Source of the DNA: Flavobacteriales bacterium
GTDB lineage: Bacteria > Bacteroidota > Bacteroidia > JACJYZ01
Direction of reading: 5' to 3'
DNA length: 41,627 nucleotides
NCBI GenBank assembly: GCA_020435415.1
Contig: JAGQZQ010000020.1
Span: forward strand, 1 to 41,627
In this document: one piece after another, positions 16,263-25,296 of the stretch
How the letters are laid out: each line of letters opens with the position of its first letter
Numbering within the stretch: the stretch's first letter is position 1
Program-made: the position numbers and the translations under genes
The notes under the pieces: model-generated
What the model saw: only the letters and a program-made list of their open reading frames with translations
What the model was told of the DNA's origin: nothing
Database searches by the model: none

Positions 16263-16748
16263 TCAACGCCTTTTATACACCACAAAACTGTAATCATAAG
16301 GATTTTTCTCATCCGCGGAGCAATCCTCACGTTCGATTTCCTTCCACGTGTTCTTCGTAATCTCAGGAAAATAGCGATCGCCTTGTATGGTATGATGAAT
16401 GTGGGTGATGTAAAGCTTATCAGCCCTGTCCATGGCATGACTATATAATTCCGCACCACCGATCAGGAAGACCTCCTGCTCATCCGAGCAAAGATCCAGG
16501 GCCTCGGCGATGGAAGCGACCACGGTGCATCCGGATGCCTCATAGCCCGTTTGTCTGGTCACAATCACAGAACGACGGTTGGGTAACGGCTTTCCGATAG
16601 ACTCATAGGTCTTTCTGCCCATAATGATCGTATGGCCCGTGGTGATTTTCTTGAAGTATTTAAGGTCTGCCGGAAGGTGCCAGGGCAGTTGGTTGTCCTG
16701 ACCGATCACGTTGTTTTCTGCGACGGCGACGATGAAGGATAATTCCAT
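16263..16748 (-). CDS. folA: dihydrofolate reductase
   Basis: 161 residues. DHFR reduces dihydrofolate, made by the upstream thyA product, to tetrahydrofolate with NADPH. The N-terminus is canonical (LSFIVAVAENNVIGQDNQLPWHLPADLKYF), and the NADPH-binding segments GHTIIMGRKTYESIG and VFLIGGAELYSHAM are present; the acidic active-site residue is the Asp in HLPADLKYF. The gene starts 14 bases after thyA ends and is last of the etfB-etfA-nuclease-thyA-folA series. Confidence 0.96.
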   Translation of the reverse strand: MELSFIVAVAENNVIGQDNQLPWHLPADLKYFKKITTGHTIIMGRKTYESIGKPLPNRRSVIVTRQTGYEASGCTVVASIAEALDLCSDEQEVFLIGGAELYSHAMDRADKLYITHIHHTIQGDRYFPEITKNTWKEIEREDCSADEKNPYDYSFVVYKRR

Positions 16749-16762
16749 GATGAATGATTTTC

Positions 16763-17557
16763 TTAAACCGCTACAGGTGCTTTGATGTGCGGATCCGGTT
16801 CGTAGCCCTTGAGTTCGAAGTCTTCGAATTTGAAGTCCATCAGGTTCTTTACCTCCGGATTCAGGGTAAGTGTAGGAAGGGGCCTTGGTGTACGCGTGAG
16901 TTGCAATCTGGCCTGCTCAAGGTGGTTGCTGTAAAGATGAGCATCGCCGAAAGTATGGATGAATTCATGTGCTTCCAGGCCGGTCACATGGGCGATCATC
17001 ATCGTGAGCAGGGCATACGATGCGATGTTGAAAGGTACACCCAGAAAAATATCGGCACTGCGTTGATAGAGTTGGCAGGACAACTTTCCGTCGTGCACAT
17101 AGAATTGAAACAGCACGTGGCATGGCATGAGGGCCATACGTGGAAGGTCGGCGACATTCCATGCACTGATGATGAGGCGACGGGAATCGGGGTTGTTTCT
17201 GATCTGTTGAAGCAGGTCTTCCATCTGGTCGATCACCTGACCGTTGGAGCCTTCCCAGGCACGCCATTGCTTACCGTAAACAGGTCCCAGTTCCCCGTTT
17301 TCGTTTGCCCATTCGTCCCAGATGGTGACTTTGTTTTCGTGCAGGTAACGAACATTTGTTTCCCCTTTCAGGAACCAGATCAATTCATGGATAATGGAGC
17401 GGAGGTGAAGCTTTTTGGTGGTGAGGAGCGGAAACCCCTGGCGCAGGTCAAAGCGCATCTGGTGTCCGAAAATACTGAGCGTACCCGTCCCGGTCCGGTC
17501 GGATTTGGTGTTGCCTTCTTTCAGCACCAGTTCCATCAGGTCCAGGTACTGCTTCAT
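16763..17557 (-). CDS. thyA: thymidylate synthase
   Basis: 264 residues, the E. coli-type length. It methylates dUMP to dTMP using methylene-tetrahydrofolate. The catalytic cysteine is C146 in [12 protein letters not shown], followed by [20 protein letters not shown], which forms the dUMP-binding loop. [18 protein letters not shown] provides the N-terminal phosphate-binding Arg. Its ATG overlaps the stop of the upstream nuclease gene (ATGA), and folA follows after 14 bases, pairing the enzyme with the one that recycles its dihydrofolate product. A 305-codon antisense open frame covers the gene but is a shadow. Confidence 0.97.
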   Translation of the reverse strand: MKQYLDLMELVLKEGNTKSDRTGTGTLSIFGHQMRFDLRQGFPLLTTKKLHLRSIIHELIWFLKGETNVRYLHENKVTIWDEWANENGELGPVYGKQWRAWEGSNGQVIDQMEDLLQQIRNNPDSRRLIISAWNVADLPRMALMPCHVLFQFYVHDGKLSCQLYQRSADIFLGVPFNIASYALLTMMIAHVTGLEAHEFIHTFGDAHLYSNHLEQARLQLTRTPRPLPTLTLNPEVKNLMDFKFEDFELKGYEPDPHIKAPVAV

Positions 17558-18150
17558 CCGGAAGACTTTTTGCGTTCCTTGATCGCGTCGCGAATCAGGG
17601 TAGCTTTTTCATACGCTTCCTCCGAGATGGCATCATCCAGCAGTTTCTTCAGTTCCTCAAGGTTGTATTGATGATAGTTGCCATCTTCAGCCTCCAGTTT
17701 TCCCACAGCTTCTTCGTCATCGGCTTTTTCATCGGTGCCTTCTTCGAGGATGATGCCTGCGGTGGAGAGAATGAATTCGTATGTATAAATGGGACAGTTA
17801 AAGCGTACGGCAACGGCGATGGCATCTGAAGTCCGGGCATCGATCTCAAATTCTTCCTTTCCCTGGCTACAGATCAGTTTTGAGTAGAAAATGCCTTCCA
17901 CGAGGTTGTAGATAATCACTTCCGTGACGTCCACATCAAAGGTTTCTGCAAAGCTTTTGAAGAGGTCATGGGTGAGTGGCCGGCTGGGCGTCATTTTTTC
18001 AAGCTCAATGGCGATGGCCTGGGCTTCGAAACCGCCTATGATGATAGGAAGCCGTCTTTTCCCTTTGTTTTCACCTAACACGAGGGCATAGGCCCCAGAC
18101 TGCGTCTGACTGTATGACAGCCCGATAATATTAAGCTCTATTTTCTTCAT
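17554..18150 (-). CDS. bifunctional nuclease family protein (DUF151) with UVR-like tail
   Basis: 198 residues if translation begins at ATG 18150 ([15 protein letters not shown]), the usual family start; in-frame ATGs at 18165 and 18180 would add 5 or 10 residues. The DUF151 domain is clear: [33 protein letters not shown], and [14 protein letters not shown]. The family is named for plant and bacterial bifunctional nucleases. After an acidic linker, the last ~35 residues ([20 protein letters not shown] then AIKERKK) form a UvrB/UvrC-type UVR motif, suggesting contact with a partner protein. It overlaps the thyA start by four bases and follows etfA. Confidence 0.9.
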   Translation of the reverse strand: MKKIELNIIGLSYSQTQSGAYALVLGENKGKRRLPIIIGGFEAQAIAIELEKMTPSRPLTHDLFKSFAETFDVDVTEVIIYNLVEGIFYSKLICSQGKEEFEIDARTSDAIAVAVRFNCPIYTYEFILSTAGIILEEGTDEKADDEEAVGKLEAEDGNYHQYNLEELKKLLDDAISEEAYEKATLIRDAIKERKKSSG

Positions 18151-18189
18151 CCCTTTTTTAGGCATCCCCGCTGGATTCAAGTACGCCGG

Positions 18190-19137
18190 TTAATTGGCGC
18201 TCAGTTTTTTTGCAGCATCAATCAGTTTGGGAATCACTTCAAAAGCGTCACCTACGATCCCATAGTCGGCCGCCTTAAAGAAGGGCGCTTCGGGATCCTT
18301 GTTGATCACTACGATGCATTTGCTGCCGTTGACACCTGCCAGGTGCTGGATAGCCCCTGAAATGCCAATGGCAATGTATAGGTTCGGGCGGATGGCGATA
18401 CCGGTTTGTCCCACGTGTTCGTGGTGCGGGCGCCATCCCATGTCGGAGACGGGTCTTGAGCAGGCTGTGGCGGCACCGAGTGTGCCGGCCAGCTCTTCAA
18501 CGATATTCCAGTTTTCGGGACCTTTGAGTCCGCGACCACCGGATACCACCAATTCAGCCTCGGGCAGATTGATGGTGCCTTCTGATTTTTTCACTTCCAC
18601 GACCTTGATACGCGGATTGTCGGTAGGAAGTTCCTCAACGGTTGCCTGACCACCTTTTTCCGTTACCGGATAAGAGTTTGGCATCAGACTGATCACTTTC
18701 TTATCGCTTGAAATATTGTAGGAGGCGAAAGCTTTACCGGAGAATGCATTGCACTGAACAACAAATCCGGAGGCGGTATCGGGCAAGGATATGGCACCCG
18801 GGGCCAGACCGGCTTTAAGGCGTGCTGCGACCATGGGACCCACGGCTTTTCCGTTGGCATCGTGTGAAAATACAAGGATATTGACACCGTTGGCATTGGC
18901 CGCTCCCTCAATGGCTTTGGCCATTGAACCGGGGTCGGAAGGGTTTCCGTTCTTCGCCACCAATACCTTGGCAGCGCCGTACTTTCCGAGCCCGGACAAC
19001 ACATCATCGCCGACGGAACCATAGGTTACGGCGATGACATCTCCTGCACCGGGGATGGCAGCCGCATAAGAAAGGGCTTCAAGGGCGGATTTGGCAATTT
19101 TACCTTCAGAGGCATCACAAAAAACAAGTACGGCCAT
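18190..19137 (-). CDS. etfA: electron transfer flavoprotein subunit alpha
   Basis: 315 residues. EtfA with EtfB forms the FAD-containing dimer that accepts electrons from acyl-CoA and other dehydrogenases and passes them to the quinone pool. The C-terminal FAD domain is clear: VVSGGRGLKG, ACSRPVSDMGWRPHHEHVGQTG-type segment, LYIAIGISGAIQHLAG and VVINKDPEAPFF. The N-terminal part is the alpha/beta domain (VLVFCDASEGKIAKSALEAL). The start lies 3 bases after etfB ends, so translation is probably coupled. Confidence 0.96.
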   Translation of the reverse strand: MAVLVFCDASEGKIAKSALEALSYAAAIPGAGDVIAVTYGSVGDDVLSGLGKYGAAKVLVAKNGNPSDPGSMAKAIEGAANANGVNILVFSHDANGKAVGPMVAARLKAGLAPGAISLPDTASGFVVQCNAFSGKAFASYNISSDKKVISLMPNSYPVTEKGGQATVEELPTDNPRIKVVEVKKSEGTINLPEAELVVSGGRGLKGPENWNIVEELAGTLGAATACSRPVSDMGWRPHHEHVGQTGIAIRPNLYIAIGISGAIQHLAGVNGSKCIVVINKDPEAPFFKAADYGIVGDAFEVIPKLIDAAKKLSAN

Positions 19138-19140
19138 TGC

Positions 19141-19884
19141 TTAGATTACTTTAGCTTCGTTATGTAATAGGTTGATAAGTTCACCGGCATTTTCGGCATC
19201 GATCATTTTGCAGGCCGTTTTTTGCGGAGGGGTTGCATATGATTGAACTGTTGCCAGCGGACTGATATCTGCTACCGGAGGGACCACGTTCAGCGGTTTG
19301 CTTCTTGCGGCCATAATCCCTCTCATATTCGGAATGCGCGCTTCAGCCATACCTTTGGCGCAGCTGATGACCATAGGTGTTGCACACTCAAGCACCTCCA
19401 CACCTCCTTTGACATCCCTGGAAATTGTCGCAGAAGTTCCGTTTACATCCAGCTTGGAAGCCAGCGAAACGAAAGGTAGGTCCAGCATAGCGGCGATCAT
19501 TCCACCCACCATGGAGCCGTTAAAATCAATGGTTTCCTTTCCAAGAAGGATGAGATCAAAGTTTTTGTCTTTGGCATATGCGGCAATCTGTCCGGCCACA
19601 TAATAACCGTCCTGGTCGTCACCATCTATCCGAACCGCTTCATGGGCACCGATAGCCAGTGCCTTCCTGATGACGGGATCATTTTCTGCCTTGCCTACGT
19701 TGATGATGGTTACCTGTCCGCCACCGGCTTCAGTAAGTTCAAGGGCACGTACCAGTGCAAACCACTCATCATACGGGTTAACAATATACTGCACATTATT
19801 TCCGTCGAGCCGGGTGTTGTTGTCCACGAACTGAATCTTCGTCGTGGTGTCCGGCGCTTTACTGATGCAAACGAGTATATTCAT
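19141..19884 (-). CDS. etfB: electron transfer flavoprotein subunit beta
   Basis: 247 residues. The N-terminus MNILVCISKAPDTTTKIQF, the segment YIVNPYDEWFALVRALEL and the AMP-binding/recognition loop region (ARIPNMRGIMAARSKPL) are typical of EtfB. It pairs with EtfA encoded 3 bases downstream. It is the first gene of the minus-strand series etfB-etfA-nuclease-thyA-folA and is preceded by a good TAnnTTTG box, so it probably heads the operon. Confidence 0.96.
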   Translation of the reverse strand: MNILVCISKAPDTTTKIQFVDNNTRLDGNNVQYIVNPYDEWFALVRALELTEAGGGQVTIINVGKAENDPVIRKALAIGAHEAVRIDGDDQDGYYVAGQIAAYAKDKNFDLILLGKETIDFNGSMVGGMIAAMLDLPFVSLASKLDVNGTSATISRDVKGGVEVLECATPMVISCAKGMAEARIPNMRGIMAARSKPLNVVPPVADISPLATVQSYATPPQKTACKMIDAENAGELINLLHNEAKVI

Positions 19885-19915
19885 TGGATTGCTTTGCTAG
19901 TCATTTGAAGGAGCG

Positions 19916-19923
19916 CAAATTTA
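19916..19923 (-). promoter_or_regulatory. -7 box of the etfBA operon
   Basis: On the minus strand TAAATTTG matches TAnnTTTG, 31 bases upstream of the etfB ATG. No clear -33 TTG is visible. Confidence 0.55.
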
Positions 19924-19991
19924 ATGAAATGATCCTTAAAAAAAAAATGAAACAGAACGCATGCGAAAAGGGCATAAGTACCCTCTTTTTA

Positions 19992-20025
19992 TTGGTAGGG
20001 AATTGACAGGGAATTTATATTTTTG
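19992..20025 (+). promoter_or_regulatory. promoter of the PDH E1 beta gene
   Basis: TTG at 19992-19994 and TATTTTTG at 20018-20025 (a TAnnTTTG match) are 23 bases apart and end 29 bases before the ATG. The etfB and E1 beta promoters diverge from the same ~170-base gap. Confidence 0.55.
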
Positions 20026-20054
20026 CGCGGACAACATTTTAATTCCAGCAAAGA

Positions 20055-21035
20055 ATGAGGGAAATTCAATTCAGAGAAGCACTTCGCGAAGCACTGACCG
20101 AAGAAATGAGAAGAGACGAGAGCATCTTCCTGATGGGCGAGGAAGTCGCCGAGTACAACGGAGCATATAAAGTGAGTCAGGGCATGCTGGATGAGTTCGG
20201 CGCCAAACGGGTGATCGATACCCCAATCTCCGAACTGGGTTTTGCCGGTATAGGAGTGGGTGCCGCGATGAACGGACTACGCCCGGTGATCGAGTTCATG
20301 ACCTTCAACTTTTCGCTGGTGGCCATCGATCAGGTGATCAACTCGGCTGCGAAGATGATGTCCATGTCCGGTGGTCAGTATAATGTACCCATTGTCTTTC
20401 GTGGTCCTACTGCATCAGCCGGAATGTTGAGTTCACAGCATTCTCAGGCATTTGAGAGCTGGTATGCCAACTGTCCCGGACTGAAGGTGATCGTACCTTC
20501 CAATCCTGCGGATGCAAAAGGGTTGCTGAAATCCGCTATCCGTGATGATGATCCGGTGATCTTTATGGAATCCGAGCAGATGTATGGTGATAAAGGAGAG
20601 GTTCCCGAAGGGGAATACCTGATCCCCATTGGTGTTGCAGAGGTAAAGAAAGAAGGAAAGGATATCACCCTCGTTGGTTTCGGAAAAATCATGAAAGCCG
20701 TACATCAGGCAGCTGCTGAACTGGAAAAAATGAATATCAGCGCCGAGGTCATCGACCTGAGGAGTGTTCGCCCGGTAGATTATCCTACGATCATTGAATC
20801 GGTGAAGAAAACCAACCGACTGGTTGTTATTGAAGAATCCTGGCCATTGGGCAACATTGCTACAGAAGTGGCCTTTAAAGTGCAGAAAGATGCATTCGAT
20901 TACCTGGATGCTCCGGTGCTTCGGGTTACGGGAAGGGATGTTCCGCTGCCGTATGCGCCAACCCTGATCGATGCATACCTGCCCAATGCAGAACGCATCA
21001 TTGAAGCAGCAAAAAGTGTACTTTACGTTGCATAA
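20055..21035 (+). CDS. pdhB: pyruvate dehydrogenase E1 component subunit beta
   Basis: 326 residues, standard for the beta subunit of the two-chain E1. With E1 alpha it uses thiamine diphosphate to decarboxylate pyruvate and pass acetyl groups to E2. Recognisable segments are REALREALTEEMRRDESIF, MGEEVAEYNGAYKVSQG, RVIDTPISELGFAGIGVGAA with the cofactor-activating Glu, and EFMTFNFSLVAIDQVINSAAK. The C-terminal transketolase-like domain has IDLRSVRPVDYPTI and GRDVPLPYAPTL. E1 alpha is not adjacent. A branched-chain 2-oxoacid E1 beta is possible, but the overall pattern fits PDH better. It has its own promoter and terminator. Confidence 0.93.
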   Translation: MREIQFREALREALTEEMRRDESIFLMGEEVAEYNGAYKVSQGMLDEFGAKRVIDTPISELGFAGIGVGAAMNGLRPVIEFMTFNFSLVAIDQVINSAAKMMSMSGGQYNVPIVFRGPTASAGMLSSQHSQAFESWYANCPGLKVIVPSNPADAKGLLKSAIRDDDPVIFMESEQMYGDKGEVPEGEYLIPIGVAEVKKEGKDITLVGFGKIMKAVHQAAAELEKMNISAEVIDLRSVRPVDYPTIIESVKKTNRLVVIEESWPLGNIATEVAFKVQKDAFDYLDAPVLRVTGRDVPLPYAPTLIDAYLPNAERIIEAAKSVLYVA

Positions 21036-21047
21036 GCATTAAGACTG

Positions 21048-21086
21048 AACGGCTTGCATGACCTGCAAGCCGTTTTCTGTTTTTTT
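21048..21086 (+). terminator. terminator after pdhB
   Basis: A perfect 11-bp stem (AACGGCTTGCA at 21048-21058 with TGCAAGCCGTT at 21064-21074) and 5-base loop are followed by a T-rich tract to 21086. Confidence 0.92.
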
Positions 21087-21087
21087 A

Positions 21088-21110
21088 ATCACACGAATGT
21101 GATATCTTTG
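21088..21110 (+). promoter_or_regulatory. hppA promoter with small palindrome
   Basis: TATCTTTG at 21103-21110 is a perfect -7 box. Immediately upstream and touching it is the inverted repeat ATCACA-CGAA-TGTGAT (21088-21103), a possible regulator-binding site. The leader to the ATG is ~65 bases and contains a TAGTAG-type repeat (21143-21160). Confidence 0.5.
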
Positions 21111-21142
21111 CCCGCCTTAATGAGCCGGTTTTCATAACCGGG

Positions 21143-21160
21143 TAGTAGTCAGTAGTCGTA
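21143..21160. repeat. TAGTAG-type short repeat, copy 2
   Basis: TAGTAGTCAGTAGTCGTA in the leader between the hppA promoter box and its ATG. It shares TAGTCGTAA with the end of the copy at 9641-9671. Confidence 0.65.
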
Positions 21161-21177
21161 AAATCAGAAATTAAATT

Positions 21178-23973
21178 ATGGACAAGTTGTCGCTCATTTT
21201 GCCCCTATTCGGTATAGTAGCACTCTTATTTGTTATTTGGAAAAGCGCCTGGGTATCCAAGCAGGAAGTCGGCGGAGAAAGAATGGCTCGAATAGCCGCC
21301 AACATTGCCAAAGGTGCAATGGCATTTTTGAAAGCGGAGTACAAGATACTCAGCATTTTTGTGATAGGTGTTGCCATATTGCTGGCCTTTAAAGGCATGA
21401 GCGAAGGTGAGTCTTCCAACCCTTTGGTGGCATTGTCGTTTGTGGTGGGTGCACTTTGTTCCGCCCTGGCAGGTTACCTGGGTATGCGTGTGGCAACCAA
21501 AGCCAATGTACGTACCACCAATGCAGCACGTACCTCCCTGGGTAAGGCCCTGGAAGTGGCTTTTGCAGGTGGTTCCGTTATGGGCATGGGCGTTGTTGGT
21601 CTGGGTGTGCTTGGTTTGAGCGGCCTCTTCTTATTGTATACAGAGCTTTGGGGTGTTTCTTTCGACTCGATTGGTAAAGTATTGAATGTATTGGCAGGAT
21701 TTTCACTTGGGGCATCTTCCATTGCCCTGTTTGCACGTGTTGGCGGCGGTATTTATACCAAGGCTGCCGATGTTGGTGCGGACCTCGTCGGAAAGGTTGA
21801 AGCCGGTATCCCTGAGGACCATCCGTTGAACCCTGCTACCATTGCCGACAACGTTGGTGACAACGTAGGTGATGTGGCCGGTATGGGTGCTGATCTTTTT
21901 GAATCCTATGTCGGTTCCATTATCGGTACCATGGTATTGGGTGCCGCCTTTGTGGGTATTCCGGAGTTCGCCGGACAGTTTAATGGTCTCGGAGCTGTGT
22001 TGCTGCCAATGGCGCTCGCAGCTGTAGGTATCATCATGTCCATACTCGGAACTTTCTTTGTGAAGGTGAAGGAAGGTGGTAATCCGCATACCGCACTGAA
22101 CATTGGTGAATTCGGATCTGCTATTGCGATGATCATCGCATCCTATTTTATTATCGACAAATTGTTGCCGGAAACCTGGACTACAGGCGGAACGGTATAT
22201 ACTTCCATGGGTGTGTTTCTGAGTACCATTGCAGGTCTGGTGGCCGGACTGGGTATCGGAAAGATCACTGAATATTATACAGGTACCGGTACACCACCCG
22301 TAAAATCCATCGTGCGTCAGTCGGTGACAGGTTCTGCCACCAACATCATCGCCGGATTAGGTGTGGGTATGATGTCTACCGCTATTCCTGTTATTCTTAT
22401 TGCGGCAGCCATCCTGGTGTCATATCAGTTCGCCGGACTTTATGGTATTGCCATTGCTGCCGTGGGTATGTTGGCCAACACTGGTATTCAGCTTGCCGTT
22501 GATGCATACGGACCGATCTCCGATAATGCAGGTGGTATCGCTGAAATGAGTGAACTTCCCAAAGATGTTCGTAAGATCACGGATAAACTGGATGCTGTGG
22601 GTAATACCACCGCTGCCATCGGTAAAGGATTTGCCATCGGTTCGGCTGCGCTTACCGCACTGGCCCTGTTTGCTGCCTTCATGCAACAAGCGAACATCAC
22701 TTCCATTGACATCTCACAACCTACCGTAATGGCAGGTCTTTTCCTCGGAGGAATGTTGCCATTCGTTTTCTCTGCCATGGCGATGAATGCTGTTGGTAGA
22801 GCTGCCATGGCCATGATCGAAGAGGTACGTCGCCAGTTCCGTGATATCCCTGCCCTGAAAGCTGCGCTTAATGTAATGAACAGTCCTGCAAATAAGGATA
22901 AGGAGGTTTCCGAATGGAGTGAAGTGGATCAAAAAACATTCCACGCAGCGGATGGTGTTGCGGAATATGACAAGTGTGTGGCGATCTCTACCAAAGCATC
23001 TATCAAAGAAATGGTGGTGCCCGGATTGCTGGCCATCGCCGCTCCTGTAGCGACCGGTTTCCTGGGTGGTGCTGAAATGCTTGGCGGTCTGTTGGCTGGT
23101 GTAACCGTTTCCGGCGTATTGATGGCCATCTTCCAGTCCAACGCAGGTGGTGCCTGGGACAATGCCAAGAAAATGTTTGAAGAAGGTGTGGACATCAATG
23201 GTGAGAAACACTACAAAGGTTCCGAAGCGCATAAAGCCGCTGTAGTTGGTGACACCGTTGGAGATCCTTTTAAAGACACTTCCGGCCCGTCATTGAATAT
23301 CCTTCTGAAGCTGATGTCCGTGGTGGCCCTCGTTATCGCACCGAGTATCGCATTGGATTTGAAGTCTGTTGATACAAATGAGTCCGCAGCACCCATTGAG
23401 AATAATATGGAGCAAAGCAGCCAGATGCCGGTCCTTCCGGACGGAAGCTATATGTTCTCCACGGAGCAGGCGTCTGTTCAGTGGACGGGAAACAAACCCA
23501 CCGGATCACACCACGGAAATGTACCGCTGGCAGAAGGGACACTTATAGTGAAGGACGGCCTGCCGCATGCAGGCACCTTCACACTGGACATGAAGTCCAT
23601 TACCTGTGAAGACATCACAGACCCCGAAAAAAACAAAGACCTCGTCGATCATCTGAAAGGCGAGGATTTTTTTTATGTGGAAAATTACCCCACGGCAATA
23701 CTTGAAGTCGTAAGCGCAGCCACCAATGATAATCTGAGATTCGGTGTTAATGCAGCTATGACCATCAAGGGCATTCAGCAAAGTGATGTTGAGCTTCCCA
23801 TTACAATCCAGCAGAAAGAAGGTGGTACCATCATCGCAGAAACGGAATTCCAATTCGACCGCACCAAGTTCGACATCAAGTATAAGTCGAAATCTTTCTT
23901 TCCTGATCTTGCAGATAAATTTATCTATGACGGGGTGAAAGTGAGGATCAGGATGATTGGACAGAAGGTTTAG
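21178..23973 (+). CDS. hppA: K+-dependent membrane pyrophosphatase fused to a C-terminal YceI domain
   Basis: 931 residues in one uninterrupted frame. Residues ~1-727 are an ion-pumping membrane pyrophosphatase: many hydrophobic helices, the pyrophosphate site [19 protein letters not shown] (first Asp at 198), [15 protein letters not shown], and [15 protein letters not shown] near the end. [10 protein letters not shown] with Ala at 479 is the K+-dependent signature; K+-independent enzymes have Lys there. Whether it pumps Na+ or H+ cannot be settled by eye. After the last helix ([13 protein letters not shown]) comes a ~27-residue Ser/Asn/Glu linker, then a complete YceI lipid-binding-like domain at ~755-931 ([51 protein letters not shown]). 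Because the C-terminus of these pumps faces the periplasm, the YceI domain should lie there too, where free YceI proteins act. The fusion is discussed under findings. Confidence 0.94.
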   Translation: MDKLSLILPLFGIVALLFVIWKSAWVSKQEVGGERMARIAANIAKGAMAFLKAEYKILSIFVIGVAILLAFKGMSEGESSNPLVALSFVVGALCSALAGYLGMRVATKANVRTTNAARTSLGKALEVAFAGGSVMGMGVVGLGVLGLSGLFLLYTELWGVSFDSIGKVLNVLAGFSLGASSIALFARVGGGIYTKAADVGADLVGKVEAGIPEDHPLNPATIADNVGDNVGDVAGMGADLFESYVGSIIGTMVLGAAFVGIPEFAGQFNGLGAVLLPMALAAVGIIMSILGTFFVKVKEGGNPHTALNIGEFGSAIAMIIASYFIIDKLLPETWTTGGTVYTSMGVFLSTIAGLVAGLGIGKITEYYTGTGTPPVKSIVRQSVTGSATNIIAGLGVGMMSTAIPVILIAAAILVSYQFAGLYGIAIAAVGMLANTGIQLAVDAYGPISDNAGGIAEMSELPKDVRKITDKLDAVGNTTAAIGKGFAIGSAALTALALFAAFMQQANITSIDISQPTVMAGLFLGGMLPFVFSAMAMNAVGRAAMAMIEEVRRQFRDIPALKAALNVMNSPANKDKEVSEWSEVDQKTFHAADGVAEYDKCVAISTKASIKEMVVPGLLAIAAPVATGFLGGAEMLGGLLAGVTVSGVLMAIFQSNAGGAWDNAKKMFEEGVDINGEKHYKGSEAHKAAVVGDTVGDPFKDTSGPSLNILLKLMSVVALVIAPSIALDLKSVDTNESAAPIENNMEQSSQMPVLPDGSYMFSTEQASVQWTGNKPTGSHHGNVPLAEGTLIVKDGLPHAGTFTLDMKSITCEDITDPEKNKDLVDHLKGEDFFYVENYPTAILEVVSAATNDNLRFGVNAAMTIKGIQQSDVELPITIQQKEGGTIIAETEFQFDRTKFDIKYKSKSFFPDLADKFIYDGVKVRIRMIGQKV

Positions 23974-23974
23974 A

Positions 23975-24269
23975 GTTTCTGGTTTCTAGTTTGCATTGCC
24001 CGCTGAAGCTTTAGCGGAGGTGGGTGGTTTGAGGTTGTTCCGCTGCGTGGTTGGCTTCCGTTTTTCAGAATGACATTTATTGCCAACCGGAACTGGTTAA
24101 AGGTTTAAGGTTTAAAGTTGCCCACTATTAGCCTGATGTGAGCGATGTCTGATGTCCACTGTCTGTATTCTATTAGCTATACACCAAACACTTCCGGGGC
24201 ATTTTCAGGGAGTAGCTGAAAGCTACAGAATAACCCGACGAAGGTTCAACCTTCGCCGAACGCGGGCGG
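23975..24269. repeat. structured tandem repeat, unit 1
   Basis: First of two ~90% identical units in the 620-base gap after hppA. It begins GTTTCTGGTTTCTAGTTTG and carries GGTTGGC...GCCAACC, the hairpin GTAGCT-GAA-AGCTAC (24212-24226) and the palindrome CGAAGGTT-C-AACCTTCG (24239-24255). It contains ~39 extra bases (23994-24032), including CCGCT...AGCGG, that unit 2 lacks. No credible coding sequence. Confidence 0.85.
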
Positions 24270-24279
24270 AAAGTTTAAA

Positions 24280-24536
24280 GTTTCTGGTTTCTAGTTTGTG
24301 GTTGTTCCGTTGCGTGGTTGGCTTCCGTTTTTCAGAATGACATTTGTAGCCAACCGGAACTGGTTAAAGGTTTAAGATTTAAAGTTGCCCACCATTAGCC
24401 TGATGTGAGCGCTGTCTGATGTCCACTGTCCGTTTTCCATTAGCTATGCACCAAACGCTTCCGAGACATTTTCAGGGAGTAGCTGAAAGTTACAGGATAG
24501 CCCGACGAAGGTTCAACCTTCGCCGAACGCGGGCAG
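24280..24536. repeat. structured tandem repeat, unit 2
   Basis: Second unit, about 267-268 bases downstream of unit 1 and in the same orientation. It keeps all three hairpins of unit 1: the GTAGCT stem has a C-to-T change that still allows a G-U pair, and the CGAAGGTT palindrome at 24506-24522 is unchanged. It ends about 60 bases before the stop of the dNK gene on the other strand. Confidence 0.85.
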
Positions 24537-24563
24537 GGGATCTCTTGGAGCCTCTGGGGATGT

Positions 24564-24597
24564 GACTAACTACTATCTACCAGGTACTACCTACTAT
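24564..24597. repeat. TAGTAG-type short repeat, copy 3 (overlaps a stop codon)
   Basis: Read on the minus strand it is TAGTAGGTAGTACC followed by TAGATAGTAGTTAGT, and its first TAG is the stop codon of the deoxynucleoside kinase gene. Confidence 0.75.
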
Positions 24598-25214
24598 TTC
24601 TCAAACAACCCGTGTACTTCCCCATCGATACGCTGGATGATCTTACCCAGGTCTTCCTTTGATTCGGGGAACTTGTTGTCATCTACATCTACCGTGATCA
24701 TTTTGCCACGGTCATAGGATGTGATCCAGGCTTCGTACCTTTCGTTGAGGCGTTTCAGGTAGTCCAGGCGGATGGTTTCTTCGTATGGCCGCCCACGCTT
24801 CTGGATCTGACTTACCAGGGTGGGTACGGACGCGCGAAGGTAAATCAGCAGGTCGGGTGGACTGATCAGTCCGTCGATGAGCTGGAAAAGTTGTCCGTAT
24901 GTTTCAAAATCCCGCGTAGTCATCAGACCCATGGCGTGAAGGTTCGGTGCGAAGATGTGTGCATCTTCATAGATCGTGCGGTCCTGGATCACATTCTTCC
25001 CTGAGGTATGAATGTCGCGGATGTTACTGAACCTGTTGGTGAGGAAGTAAATCTGCAGATTGAATGACCAGCGCTGCATATCATCGTAGAAATTGTTCAG
25101 GTATGGATTTTCATCCGCATCCTCATAATGGGCTTCCCATTTATAGTGTTTGGAGAGGAGAGAGGTGAGTGTGGTTTTTCCGGAACCGATGTTTCCTGCT
25201 ACGGCAATGTGCAT
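24594..25214 (-). CDS. deoxynucleoside kinase
   Basis: 206 residues from ATG 25214; an upstream in-frame TTG at 25223 is unlikely. The P-loop AVAGNIGSGKTTL starts right after the initiator. The family motifs EDADENPYLNNFYDD (substrate-binding Glu region), IQDRTIYEDAHIFA (the DR[ST] motif) and the arginine-rich lid QKRGRPYEE are present. The enzyme phosphorylates deoxynucleosides in salvage; specificity (dA/dG or dC type) cannot be assigned by eye. It is the last of a run of minus-strand genes from sppA, and its TAG stop begins a TAGTAG repeat. Confidence 0.92.
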   Translation of the reverse strand: MHIAVAGNIGSGKTTLTSLLSKHYKWEAHYEDADENPYLNNFYDDMQRWSFNLQIYFLTNRFSNIRDIHTSGKNVIQDRTIYEDAHIFAPNLHAMGLMTTRDFETYGQLFQLIDGLISPPDLLIYLRASVPTLVSQIQKRGRPYEETIRLDYLKRLNERYEAWITSYDRGKMITVDVDDNKFPESKEDLGKIIQRIDGEVHGLFEK

Positions 25215-25296
25215 AAGCGTCAATTAATGATGGTCTAAAATACAAATTATCCCTTAGGTCCGTACACCAAATCAGGCCTATTTCAAGGCATCCTGA

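Noticed and set aside
16754-17671. 305-codon open frame on the + strand across thyA
   Set aside because: It is entirely antisense to a clear thymidylate synthase and the start of the nuclease gene, has atypical composition and no recognisable domain; a shadow of a conserved gene.
24152-24340. 62-codon open frame inside the tandem repeat
   Set aside because: It spans the two repeat units, has no family likeness, and the equivalent frame is not kept in unit 2.
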